Origin: Paracoccus endophyticus | Lineage (GTDB): Bacteria > Pseudomonadota > Alphaproteobacteria > Rhodobacterales > Rhodobacteraceae | Length of the DNA: 64,000 bases | Direction of reading: 5' to 3' | Assembly: GCF_003286075.1 (NCBI RefSeq) | Contig: NZ_QLUV01000008.1 | Span: 1 to 64,000, forward strand | Shown here: positions 10,601-18,338 of the stretch, in pieces | Numbering within the stretch: the stretch's first letter is position 1 | Layout of the letters: every line of letters begins with the position of its first letter | Program-made: the position numbers and the translations under genes | The notes under the pieces: model-generated | Databases searched by the model: none | The model's input: the letters and a program-made list of their open reading frames with translations, nothing else | Told to the model about the DNA's origin: nothing

Positions 10601-12163
10601 AAGATGTCCGACGCGCTGCGTCCCCTGACCGACGCCGCCGAGATCCAGGCCGCCGCGGCGCGCCTGCTGGCCGGGCATCTCGGCGCGGGCTGCGGCTTTT
10701 GGCGCGACATCGGGGACGGTCCGGGCGCGGTCGTCGCGGTCGCCTGCGGCGAGGAGGGCCACAGCGGGGAGGCCCGAACAGGGCCGCCTGCGCCCGAGCG
10801 GCTGGACGAGGTCTTCGGGCAGGGCTGGATCGCCCACGCCCTCGGCCGGGGCGAACCCGTCGTGGTCGAGGACGCGGACCAGGACCCCCGGCCTGACGCG
10901 CCCGCGAAGGCTGCGTGGCAGGCGCTTGGCCTGCGTGCGCTGGTCGCCGTCCCGCTGATCGAGCAGGGCCGCGAGGCGCTGAGCTTCGGCGTCTTCCAGG
11001 ACAGCCCGCGCCCCTGGTCCCCCGCCGAGGTCGAGCTTGTGCGCGAAGTGGCCGAACGCACCCGCGCCGCCGCCGGGCGCGCCCGCGCCGAAGCCGCCCT
11101 GCGCCGCACCGAGGCGCAGCTGACGGCCTTTGGCGAGGCCTCGTCGGACCTGCTGTGGATTCGCGACGCCGACACGCTGGCCTTTGAATATGTCAGCCCC
11201 GCCTTTGATCGGGTCTTTGGGCGGCCCCGCGACGAGGCGCTGGGCGGCGACACCCTGGAGGGCTGGCTGGGCCTGATCGTCCCCGAGGACCGCGAGCGCG
11301 CCCGCGACGCGGTGGAACGCCTGCGCGCGGGCGAGCGGCTGGTCTTCGAATACCGCGCCACCCGGCCCTCGGACGGGCAGGTCCGCCTGATCCGCGACGC
11401 CGGCTTCCCCATCCGCGGCCCGGACGAGCGGGTGCTGTGGATCGCGGGCGTCGGCCACGACGCCACGCAGGAGGCCGCCTCGGCCGAGCGGCTGACGGTG
11501 CTGGTGGCGGAACTGCAGCACCGCACGCGCAATCTTCTGGGCGTGGTCCGCTCGGTCATGGAACAGACGCTGAACGGCAGCACCTCGCTGGACGACTTCA
11601 ACGCACGCATCCGCGAACGCCTGGGGGCGTTGGCCCGGGTCAACGGGCTGCTGTCGCGCCTGAGCGAGGACGACCGCATCGATTTCGACGAGCTGATCCG
11701 GTCCGAGCTGGACGCGCACGGGGTCCTGGGCGGCGGCGGCACGGGCCCGCGGGTCAGGCTGCGCGGCCCCAGGAAGATCCGGCTGCGGTCCTCGACCGTG
11801 CAGACTCTGGCCCTAGGGCTGCACGAGCTGGCGACCAACGCGCTGAAATACGGGGCGCTGTCGCGGCCCGAGGGGCAGCTCGACGTCCGCTGGTCGCTGC
11901 TGGCGGCCCCCGGCGCGCCGCCGCGGCTGAGGGTGGACTGGCGCGAAAGCGGCGTTCCCGTCGCGGCGGCGGATGGCCCCGGCACCGCCAGCCCGGCGCG
12001 CCAGGGCTATGGCCGCGAGCTGATCGAGCAGGCGCTGCCCTATCAGCTGAACGCCGAGGTCGATTACGACCTGGCCCCCGAGGGCGTGCGCTGCACGATC
12101 ACGCTGCCCGTTTCGACCAGCATGGAGGAGGCCGCGCTTTTGCCGGCGACGGCGGATGCCTGA
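7649..12163 (+). CDS. CheB-CheR-PAS-GAF-HWE histidine kinase fusion
   Basis: A 1504-residue cytoplasmic signalling protein. Approximate order: CheB-like methylesterase (1-195), CheR methyltransferase (215-470, with VWVAGCSTGEEVYS for SAM binding and DLISCRNLLIY), a coiled coil of NEEL heptads (650-727), PAS (730-835), PAS (850-970), GAF (980-1145), PAS (1155-1275) and an HWE kinase (1280-1500). In the kinase, ELQHRTRN carries the likely phospho-acceptor His1291, HELATNALKYGALS is the N box and VDWRE is the W-x-E motif. The CheB Ser (TASAAR), His (LQHM) and Asp (DGDGT) positions are retained but the glycine loop is altered, so methylesterase activity is uncertain. The following response regulator overlaps its end by 8 bp and is the obvious partner. 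The stimulus is unknown. Confidence 0.9.
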   Translation: MMSRDSATDLAAPSQVVAAITASAARPASAEALLRRLPPQEGAALVVVLQHMEAFDEAPFRQAASEGGHDPVWIADGMPVEPGRLYLTPPDRVVTIEGDHFAAQPTQQAPGLQGVIDSFLVSLARDQGDRAIGVALDGTDGDGTLGAREIKAAGGVVLAESVPEDLAHSDSAAALADAVLAVEDIPARLVSLIAQAARSPGDAAAADPDDAATAEALEAIAGLLRQKTGHDFHGYKRGTFLRRVQRRMQALLIDDLPAYLDLLRTAADEPQNLFNDLLIGVTEFFRDKKEWAVLEQEVIPHLFQGKVREPLRVWVAGCSTGEEVYSLAMLLAEHRATLEEPTAIQIFASDLDGRALAMGRAGRYPDSIAAQMTPERLARWFVREGDTYCVVKELREMCIFSHHSLIKDAPFSRLDLISCRNLLIYLDAELQEKVIPLFHFALRPGGFLFLGNSENASRHQTLFLPVEPRCRIFRRLDTPRRVVPDFPFTAVQRGQASRTAPEAPARDRSVADLTRWAEHAMERHTPAFVVIDESHTVLHFSGPMGRYLAPASGAASLNLLQLAHPMLRVELRAALGRAAEKVQTVEVGGLEIGTGGLCLRLDLIVEPRIAEPGRQAGFLVIFRDCGTSASAGGAGDAAPGQRAEHLQRLEEDLRLTRDRLQATIEELESTNEELKSSNEEYQSLNEELQSANEELETSKEELQSVNEELTTVNGELAHRVQELGRANSDLKNFLESTQIATLFLDNDLRVTNFTPAIVDVFHLVEADEGRPIAHIKARVAYEDLAQDARRVLRTLAPVEREIDDPETHARYIARLLPYRSTDNFIAGVVATFLDVTARREAEERLRRSEERYRAIVETASDYAIFTTDIAGRIETWPPGAENVFGWRADEAVGQPVDITFTPEDRAAGQPEQERQAALEDGQAPDVRWHLRKTGGRVFIDGMMRPLRGAEGQPVGFLKIGRDVTEQRSTEAALRASEARQAFLLKMSDALRPLTDAAEIQAAAARLLAGHLGAGCGFWRDIGDGPGAVVAVACGEEGHSGEARTGPPAPERLDEVFGQGWIAHALGRGEPVVVEDADQDPRPDAPAKAAWQALGLRALVAVPLIEQGREALSFGVFQDSPRPWSPAEVELVREVAERTRAAAGRARAEAALRRTEAQLTAFGEASSDLLWIRDADTLAFEYVSPAFDRVFGRPRDEALGGDTLEGWLGLIVPEDRERARDAVERLRAGERLVFEYRATRPSDGQVRLIRDAGFPIRGPDERVLWIAGVGHDATQEAASAERLTVLVAELQHRTRNLLGVVRSVMEQTLNGSTSLDDFNARIRERLGALARVNGLLSRLSEDDRIDFDELIRSELDAHGVLGGGGTGPRVRLRGPRKIRLRSSTVQTLALGLHELATNALKYGALSRPEGQLDVRWSLLAAPGAPPRLRVDWRESGVPVAAADGPGTASPARQGYGRELIEQALPYQLNAEVDYDLAPEGVRCTITLPVSTSMEEAALLPATADA

Positions 12164-12557
12164 GGCGCGGCCCAATCCCGGCAAGGCCGCAGGGGCGGGC
12201 GCCCTTCAGGGCCTGCATGTGCTGGTGGTCGAGGACGAATACCTGCTGGCCCAGGAACTGTGCCACGACCTTGTGTCCGAAGGGGCGACGATCATGGGCC
12301 CGGTGCCGCGGCTGGACACCGCGCTGGACATGCTGGACCGCGGCCCGCCGCCGTCGCTGGCCATCCTGGATGTCTGCCTGCAGGGACGGAAGGTCTGGCC
12401 GCTGGCGGACGCCCTGACGGCCCGGCAGATCCCCTTCGTCTTTGTCACCGGCTATGACGCCGAGGCCATCCCCGAGGCCTATGCCGACCTTCCCCGCTGC
12501 AGCAAGCCTGTCGATCTAGCCCAGCTCCTGCAGGTGCTGCCGTGCCGGCCCGGCTGA
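12156..12557 (+). CDS. Single-domain response regulator
   Basis: A 133-residue CheY-like receiver: VVEDEYLL acidic pocket, phospho-acceptor Asp72 in LAILDVCL, the FVFVTGYD segment and SKPVD with the conserved Lys. There is no output domain. It begins inside the last codons of the CheB-CheR-kinase gene, so it is very probably co-translated with it and phosphorylated by it. Receivers of this kind often act as phosphate sinks or protein-binding switches beside HWE kinases. Its 3' end overlaps that of the next, opposing receiver gene by 42 bp. Confidence 0.85.
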   Translation: MPEARPNPGKAAGAGALQGLHVLVVEDEYLLAQELCHDLVSEGATIMGPVPRLDTALDMLDRGPPPSLAILDVCLQGRKVWPLADALTARQIPFVFVTGYDAEAIPEAYADLPRCSKPVDLAQLLQVLPCRPG

Positions 12558-12953
12558 GGGCGGGGCCGCGAGCGAAGCGAAAAGATCGGCGACGGCGCTC
12601 ATCAGGCTTTCGATCCGAAAGGGCTTGGTGCAGACGGGCCGCGCCCGGTGGCTGGCCGGCAACAGCTCGGGGTCGTAGCCGGTGGCGAACACGAACGGGA
12701 TGCCGCGTTCGGCCAGCCGGTCGGCCACGTCATAGACGGCGCGCCCACGCAGGTTGATGTCCAGCACCGCCGCATCAAGGGCGCTGCCGTCGTCCAGAGC
12801 CGCCAGCGCGGCGTTCACCGACGAAAACGGCCCGACCAGGCGGGCGCCCGCGTCGGTCAGGGCGCGGGCCAGGTCCTTGGCCTGAAAGAATTCGTCCTCG
12901 ACCACCATGATCGATCGGCCCTGCAGGGCAAGCGTTCGTGCGGCGACGGTCAT
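12516..12953 (-). CDS. Single-domain response regulator, opposing strand
   Basis: A 145-residue CheY-like receiver: MVVEDEFFQAKDLA acidic pocket, phospho-acceptor Asp65 in AVLDINLRG, FVFATGYD, and the Lys in CTKPF. The same class as the neighbouring plus-strand receiver, so the pair probably arose by duplication or serves two kinases. It is convergent with that gene, overlapping over its last codons, and divergent from the HWE-like gene at 13204, with a shared 250-bp promoter region. Confidence 0.85.
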   Translation of the reverse strand: MTVAARTLALQGRSIMVVEDEFFQAKDLARALTDAGARLVGPFSSVNAALAALDDGSALDAAVLDINLRGRAVYDVADRLAERGIPFVFATGYDPELLPASHRARPVCTKPFRIESLMSAVADLFASLAAPPSAGPARQHLQELG

Positions 12954-13203
12954 GACAGTCCCTCATGCGCTATCGACGTCCAAAGGTGGACCGCACCGAG
13001 TATAGCACCGGCCGATGTCGCCCGCAGCAGCGCCGCGGACAACAAATTTTGCCCTGGGGCCGCCGATCACAGGTTGTATGTTGCGGGCCGGTGTCCGACG
13101 ACTGGCAGCATCGGCCGTTGCAGCCTTGTCGCCGGACCATCCGGCGCCGTCGGGGGTGCCGCCGGCCCAAGGTCAACGGTGATCCGGATCAGCGGGAAGA
13201 TGC
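12954..13203. promoter_or_regulatory. Divergent promoter region between receiver and HWE-like genes
   Basis: A 250-bp gap separates the diverging starts at 12953 and 13204. It includes a locally AT-rich patch (around 13036-13085) compared with the surrounding DNA. No operator repeat or confident sigma-factor motif was recognised; a GGAAC stress-sigma box was looked for and not found. The downstream gene has a usable ribosome binding site, GGGAAG, 8 bp before its ATG. Confidence 0.4.
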
Positions 13204-13914
13204 ATGGCCGAACCCAAATCGCAGGCGCAAGCCGATGTCATGGAGCACCTGCAGGAAGTCCGGCGCCAGGCTGCGAACAGTTTTGCGCTGCTCAGGGCGA
13301 TCACGCGCTGGTCGGCCGAATCCGCGACCAGCCTGGACAGCTATGCCTGGCACATGGAAGGGCGCATCGACGTCATCGGGCGCATCCTGATGGCCGCGAT
13401 GCGCCACCCCGGCACCCGGTTCGACCTGCACCGCCTGCTCGAGGACGAGCTGAACGACCAGCACGCGGGCAACAGCGCGAACACATGGTCGCTGGAGGGC
13501 CCCCCTGTCAGCCTGGACGCGGCGTCGGCCGAGGTGCTGGGCCTGCTGATCTATGAGCTTGTCGCCAATTCGATCGCGCACGGCGCGCTTGGCGCGGACG
13601 AGGGGGGCGAGCTGCAGGTGCGCTGGACGGTCGAACCGGCGGGCGAACCAACCGGCGAACCAGCGGGCGAACCTGCGGACGAACGGGGGGGCGAAGCTGT
13701 AGGCGAGATGCTGCGTCTCGACTGGGTGGAACGCGGAGCGGCCCCGGCCGGGATGCACCACGAGGGCTTTGGCAGCATGGTAATGGACGGGATGCTGCGC
13801 TATCAGCTGGACGGCAGCGCCGAGCGCGCGCTTGGTCCCGATGGGGTGCGGATTTCCGTCCGGGTGCCGATGCGGCACCTGCTGCGGGGCGACGCCGGTC
13901 CGGCGCTCGACTAG
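13204..13914 (+). CDS. HWE-like histidine kinase lacking the acceptor His
   Basis: A 236-residue protein whose second half is an HWE-type ATPase: YELVANSIAHGAL is the N box and LDWVERG gives the W-x-E motif. In the dimerisation helix the usual E-x-x-H-R-x-x-N acceptor box reads EVRRQAAN, so Arg (about residue 21) replaces His. A His sits six residues earlier. Between N box and W-x-E lies a low-complexity stretch made of GEP units (about 144-160) from near-exact 12-bp repeats. It may be an ATPase or phosphatase partner for the nearby receivers, or an inactive relic. No membrane segment or sensor domain is present. Confidence 0.72.
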   Translation: MAEPKSQAQADVMEHLQEVRRQAANSFALLRAITRWSAESATSLDSYAWHMEGRIDVIGRILMAAMRHPGTRFDLHRLLEDELNDQHAGNSANTWSLEGPPVSLDAASAEVLGLLIYELVANSIAHGALGADEGGELQVRWTVEPAGEPTGEPAGEPADERGGEAVGEMLRLDWVERGAAPAGMHHEGFGSMVMDGMLRYQLDGSAERALGPDGVRISVRVPMRHLLRGDAGPALD

Positions 13915-14006
13915 GCGGGGCGTCCGGTCGTGTCGGCGGGGGCCTCCCCTGGGAAGAAACAGCGTGCCGCACCGGCGAAAGCCGGCGCCCGGCGGGATGG
14001 CAGGCC

Positions 14007-14777
14007 ATGGCGGAAATGACGCTCGATCGGGCCTGGCCCGCCCTGTTCCCCCTGGCCGACATGCAGCGCCTGTGCGGTCCCGATCCGCCGGCCGTTCTGC
14101 TGCGGCCCCGGCAGAAGCTGGCCTTTGACGGTGACGGCGGGGCCGGGCTTCACTGGCTGTCCAGCGGCTTTGTCGGGCAATACCGCCTGGAACGGCTGGG
14201 ACGGCGGCAGTGCGTGGGGATCCATCTGCCCGGCGACTGCGTCGATCTGGCGGGCCTGTTTCTGGGCCGCATCGACCATCACGCCGAGGCCCTGGGCCCG
14301 GCGGAGGTGCGGGGCCTGCCCCGGGAGCGATTGCAGGTGATCGAGGCCGAGGAACCCTGGCTGCTTGAAACGCTGTGGCGCGCCTCGATGATCGAGGCCG
14401 CGATCAATCGCTACTGGGTCTACCGGATCGGACGGCTGGGCGGGCGAGCGCGGATCGCCAACTTCCTTTGCGAGATGCTGGTGCGGCTTTACGCCCGCGG
14501 CCTGTGCACGTTCGACCGCTTCGAGCTGCCCCTGACCCAGACGGATCTGGCCGAGGTCAGCGGAATGACGGCCGTCCATGTGAACCGGATGCTGTCGGAG
14601 TTGCGCGACGAGGGCACCTGCACCTTCACGCAGGGCGCGGTGCGGATCGCGAACCCGCCCGAACTGTTCCACACCGGCCAGTATTGGTGGGACTATCTCT
14701 ATCTCGACCCCGAGCTGCATGGCGAGATCAGCGAAAGGGTGGCGGCACCGCGCCGCACATCCTCGCGGGGCGCCTGA
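14007..14777 (+). CDS. Crp/Fnr-family transcription regulator
   Basis: A 256-residue protein with an N-terminal cyclic-nucleotide-binding-like beta barrel (about 25-130, including HLPGDCVDLAGLF, the usual PGD turn) and a C-terminal winged helix where LTQTDLAEVSGMTAVHVNRM is the helix-turn-helix. The barrel lacks the Cys cluster of oxygen-sensing Fnr. The subgroup is common in alphaproteobacteria near stress and signalling genes. It follows the HWE-like gene on the same strand by 92 bp, so they may share a transcript. Ligand and targets are unknown. Confidence 0.85.
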   Translation: MAEMTLDRAWPALFPLADMQRLCGPDPPAVLLRPRQKLAFDGDGGAGLHWLSSGFVGQYRLERLGRRQCVGIHLPGDCVDLAGLFLGRIDHHAEALGPAEVRGLPRERLQVIEAEEPWLLETLWRASMIEAAINRYWVYRIGRLGGRARIANFLCEMLVRLYARGLCTFDRFELPLTQTDLAEVSGMTAVHVNRMLSELRDEGTCTFTQGAVRIANPPELFHTGQYWWDYLYLDPELHGEISERVAAPRRTSSRGA

Positions 14778-15382
14778 GATCGAGCCGACCGCGCCGTTCG
14801 AGGGGGCGCGCCCCGGGATGAGAGGGGCGTGACAGGCGGCCAGCGCGCCGACGGTCCGGCACAGCCCGGGCCTGATGGGGCCTGGTGGCCGATCGGATGC
14901 GGGGCAAGTTGCCAAGACGCGCCCCGCTCCTGGATAGCCGACGAGGATCGGCTGGCCTGGCGCCGAAGCCTTGGGCGACCGCTTCTTCCAGCAGACCCCG
15001 AACGGCTGACAGGTTCTCTCGGCCTGCTGCGCGAGGCCCAATTCCTGCGCGCGCAACGCCTTGACAGGGCAGGCGTGGATCGGACCGCCTCGATGGCCCT
15101 GCCTCTGCGGCAGCCCGGCCCGGAGTTCCATTCCCCGTCCTGGCGTGGATGCTACGACGAGGAGCCGCCACATGGTGCGATCGGCAGCAAGGTCCCGGTG
15201 ACGCCGACAACATCGGGGGGCGTCGCCAGCCCGGCACCCTGAGCGAAGCCGGAGGACTTTTCCTTGGGGCGGCGGAAGGTTAGGGAGCGGATCATCCGGC
15301 TTATAAGCCCGCGTCAGGAAGGGCCACCTTCCAGGGGGCAGGCCACGCAAGGGGCAACGTCGGGAGGCGTCCAGCGACTGGC
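14778..15382. other. Intergenic stretch without supported gene
   Basis: About 600 bp between the convergent Crp/Fnr and cbbR genes. Open frames cross it on both strands but their composition is that of random high-GC sequence, with no ribosome binding site or recognisable motif. It may hold transcription terminators for both genes; no strong hairpin with a T-run was identified. Confidence 0.4.
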
Positions 15383-16351
15383 CTACGATGCACTGGCTGG
15401 TGCCGGACGGTCGCCTGCACCCGCCAAGGATACCGGCGCGGGCAGGAACTGCCCTTGTCGCGCCAGGATGTCCTGCCACACCGCCAGCGCCGCGCCTTCG
15501 GGCGGCGTGTCCGCGCGGTGCAGGACGAACCACCGCCGGACGATCGGCAGGTCGTGCCGGCGCAGCGCGACCAGCCGGCCCGAGTTCAGTTCATCCGCCA
15601 CCGTGTGGCCCGAGATCAGCGCGATCCCCAGGCCCGCCATCACCGCCTGCTTGATCGTCTCGTTGGAATCCATCTCGATCTCGGTATAGGGCGCGCCCTC
15701 GCCCAGCCGATCCAGATACCGCTGCGCAAGAACCCGGGTGCCCGATCCCGGCTCGCGCAGGATGATCGGCTGCTCCAGGATGGCCTCCGCCGAGACCTCG
15801 GATCGGGTCGATAGGGGATGGTCCGGCGGGGCGATCATCACATGCGGATGCGGACCGATGTCGGCGGCCGTCACGGCGGGATCTCGCGGCGGACGGCCCA
15901 TGATGGCCAGGTCAACGGTCCCGTCGCGCAGGGCGGAGAGGACCCGGTCCCGGTTGCCGACCCGCAGCACGACATCGATTCCGGGCCGCTGGCGCCGCAG
16001 CGCCCCGACGAGTCCGGGCGCGAAATACTTGCCCGTCGAGACGACCGTCAGCACCACCCGACCCGTCCGGCCCTGCCGCAGCGCCTCGATCTCGTCCAGC
16101 GCCCCCTGCAGCGCGGCATCGGCGCGGCGCGCGGCGGTCAGCAGTGCCTCACCCGCGGCTGTCGCCTGGAAGGCATGGGGTCCGTTCCGAAAGATCAGGG
16201 GGGCGCCCACCAGATCCTCCAGCACGCGCAACTGGCTGTGGATCGCTGGCGGCGTCAGCCCCAGTGCATGTGCGGCACCGCTGATCGACTGCGTTTCGGC
16301 CACCATGCGAAGCGCCCGCAACTGGCGCAGGGAGAGGGCGTGCAGGCTCAT
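15383..16351 (-). CDS. cbbR: LysR regulator of the Calvin cycle operon
   Basis: A 322-residue LysR-type activator. The N-terminal winged helix (LRQLRALRMVAETQSISGAAHALGLT begins at about residue 7, with PPAIHSQLRVLE as recognition helix) is followed by a two-lobed effector domain. It is divergent from cbbF with 97 bp between, the classic cbbR arrangement. By family knowledge it binds the cbb promoter and responds to metabolites such as RuBP, NADPH or phosphoenolpyruvate; which one applies here cannot be read from sequence. Length and context make the assignment firm. Confidence 0.9.
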   Translation of the reverse strand: MSLHALSLRQLRALRMVAETQSISGAAHALGLTPPAIHSQLRVLEDLVGAPLIFRNGPHAFQATAAGEALLTAARRADAALQGALDEIEALRQGRTGRVVLTVVSTGKYFAPGLVGALRRQRPGIDVVLRVGNRDRVLSALRDGTVDLAIMGRPPRDPAVTAADIGPHPHVMIAPPDHPLSTRSEVSAEAILEQPIILREPGSGTRVLAQRYLDRLGEGAPYTEIEMDSNETIKQAVMAGLGIALISGHTVADELNSGRLVALRRHDLPIVRRWFVLHRADTPPEGAALAVWQDILARQGQFLPAPVSLAGAGDRPAPASAS

Positions 16352-16448
16352 TCAATATCCTGAAATGGCGCCTCAGTATTATTAAATTTACCTATCTCTC
16401 CTGCCGCGCGATATCAACCTCGACGCTACTGACCGGGGGGGCAGGACG
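16352..16448. promoter_or_regulatory. cbbR-cbbF intergenic operator/promoter region
   Basis: This 97-bp region is clearly AT-rich relative to its surroundings. It contains TCA-N7-TAA at 16373-16385, which fits the published CbbR recognition pattern TNA-N7/8-TNA, overlapping a perfect 8-bp palindrome TAAATTTA at 16383-16390. Divergent transcription of cbbR and activation of the cbbF operon would both be controlled here. The site fits are seen; CbbR binding is inferred. Confidence 0.6.
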
Positions 16449-17462
16449 ATGGACGGGCGCGAGGACACAGGACTGGAGGATCTTGCCGCTCGTGCCGAGA
16501 TCGTGCAGGTGATCGGCCGCATCGCTCGGGTCGCCCGCGATCTGTCGCAGCGCATCGCCCGGGGACCGCTGGAAGGCCACGGCGGCACGGTCGGGGAAAA
16601 CAGCGACGGTGATGCCCAGAAGAAGCTGGACCTGATCGCCGACGAGTGCTTCGCCGCCGCGCTGAAGGACAGCCCTGTGCGCTGGTATGCCTCGGAAGAA
16701 CGCGAGCATGTGGCCGAGCTGAACCCGGGCGCGCCCCTGGCCCTGGCCATCGACCCGCTGGACGGATCGTCGAACATCGACGTGAACGTCTCGATCGGCA
16801 CGATCTTTTCGATCATGCCCGCCGATGCAGATCCGCTAGCCTCGTTCCTGCGCCCCGGAACGGACCAGCTTGCGGCAGGCTACGTGATCTACGGACCCCA
16901 CACCGCGCTGGTGCTGACGACGGGCGATGGCGTGCGGCTCTACATCCTCGACCCGGCCACGCGCCGCTTTGAACCGGCGGGGGGTCGGCTGCACATTCCG
17001 GCGACCTCCAGCGAGTTCGCGATCAACGTGTCGAACTATCGTCACTGGGAACCGCCGGTGCGGGCCTATATCGACGACTGCCTGGCAGGCGAGACGGGGC
17101 CGCGCGACAAGAACTTCAACACGCGCTGGGTGGCCTCGCTGGTGGCGGAAACCCACCGCATCATCAGCCGCGGCGGCATCTTCCTCTACCCCGCCGATGC
17201 GCGGCCGAACTATCGGCGCGGACGGCTGCGCCATGTCTATGAATGCGCGCCCATCGCGATGCTGGTCGAACAGGCGGGCGGCGCCGCGACCGACGGCTGC
17301 GACCGCATTCTGGACCGCGTGCCGCAATCCTTGCACGAACGCACGCCCTTCGTCTTCGGCACCGCCGAGAAGGTCCATCGCCTCGCCGCCTATCACGACC
17401 TCCCGCATGACGAAGTCGCGGCCCTTTTCGGCCAGCGCGGACTTTTCCGGGAGAGGACCTGA
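16449..17462 (+). CDS. cbbF: Fructose-1,6-/sedoheptulose-1,7-bisphosphatase
   Basis: Class I FBPase that dephosphorylates fructose 1,6-bisphosphate (and probably sedoheptulose 1,7-bisphosphate) in RuBP regeneration. The 337-residue protein has the metal and phosphate motif [10 protein letters not shown], the substrate-site [10 protein letters not shown] region and the late conserved [15 protein letters not shown] segment. First gene of the cbb operon; the stop overlaps the cbbP start by 1 bp (TGATG), implying coupled translation. Confidence 0.95.
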   Translation: MDGREDTGLEDLAARAEIVQVIGRIARVARDLSQRIARGPLEGHGGTVGENSDGDAQKKLDLIADECFAAALKDSPVRWYASEEREHVAELNPGAPLALAIDPLDGSSNIDVNVSIGTIFSIMPADADPLASFLRPGTDQLAAGYVIYGPHTALVLTTGDGVRLYILDPATRRFEPAGGRLHIPATSSEFAINVSNYRHWEPPVRAYIDDCLAGETGPRDKNFNTRWVASLVAETHRIISRGGIFLYPADARPNYRRGRLRHVYECAPIAMLVEQAGGAATDGCDRILDRVPQSLHERTPFVFGTAEKVHRLAAYHDLPHDEVAALFGQRGLFRERT

Positions 17463-18334
17463 TGAGCAAGAAACACCCCATCATCTCGGTCACCGGCAGT
17501 TCGGGCGCGGGCACGACCACGGTCAAGACGACCTTCGACCAGATCTTCCGGCGCGAGGGCATCCGCGCGGTCTCGATCGAGGGGGACGCCTTTCACCGCC
17601 ATGACCGCGCCGCGATGAAGGCCGAGGTGGCCCGGCGCACGGCCGCGGGGGACAACACCTTCAGCCATTTCTCGCTGGACGCGAACGAACTGGACAAGCT
17701 GGAAGGCATCTTCCGCATCTATGGCGAGACCGGGCGCGGCGAGACGCGCCATTATGTCCACGACGACCGCGAGGCCGAGCGCCTGGGCGCCCCACCCGGC
17801 ACCTTCACCCCCTGGGCCCCCTTCGAGGACGGCAGCGACCTGCTGTTCTATGAAGGGCTGCATGGCGCGGTGAAGTCCGACGGGATCGACATCGCGCGGC
17901 ACGCCGACCTCAAGATCGGGGTGGTGCCGGTGATCAACCTGGAATGGATCCAGAAGATCCACCGCGACAAGGCCAGCCGCGGCTATTCGACCGAGGCGGT
18001 GACGGACGTGATCCTGCGGCGGATGCACGACTATGTGCATGTGATCACGCCCCAGTTCACCCAGACCGACATCAACTTTCAGCGGGTGCCGGTGGTCGAT
18101 ACCTCGAACCCGTTCATCGCGCGCTGGATCCCGACGGCGGACGAAAGCCTGGTGGTGATCCGCTTCCGCAGCCCGCGCGGGATCGACTTCGCCTATCTCA
18201 GCCAGATGATCCAGGGGTCGTGGATGACGCGCGCGAACTCGATCGTCATCCCGGGACCCAAGATGGACCTGGCGATGCAGCTGATCCTGACGCCGATGGT
18301 CCAGCGGCTGGTCGAAACCTCGAAAAAGGCCTGA
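17462..18334 (+). CDS. cbbP: Phosphoribulokinase
   Basis: Phosphorylates ribulose 5-phosphate to RuBP, the RuBisCO substrate. The 290-residue protein is the bacterial hexameric class. The P-loop is [10 protein letters not shown] at 12-21, and the FYEGLHG segment is conserved. Bacterial enzymes are activated by NADH; the redox Cys pair of plant and cyanobacterial enzymes is absent. Start overlaps cbbF and cbbT follows after 4 bp. Confidence 0.96.
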   Translation: MSKKHPIISVTGSSGAGTTTVKTTFDQIFRREGIRAVSIEGDAFHRHDRAAMKAEVARRTAAGDNTFSHFSLDANELDKLEGIFRIYGETGRGETRHYVHDDREAERLGAPPGTFTPWAPFEDGSDLLFYEGLHGAVKSDGIDIARHADLKIGVVPVINLEWIQKIHRDKASRGYSTEAVTDVILRRMHDYVHVITPQFTQTDINFQRVPVVDTSNPFIARWIPTADESLVVIRFRSPRGIDFAYLSQMIQGSWMTRANSIVIPGPKMDLAMQLILTPMVQRLVETSKKA

Positions 18335-18338
18335 TCCG

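Noticed and set aside
6026-11719. 1897-codon open frame on the reverse strand opposite the chemotaxis-kinase genes
   Set aside because: Its translation is Gly/Arg/Ala/Gln-rich without any domain; the plus strand has clear enzyme domains throughout. It is a high-GC antisense shadow.
14829-15242. 137-codon plus-strand open frame between the Crp/Fnr gene and cbbR
   Set aside because: No motif, no ribosome binding site, and composition like random sequence.
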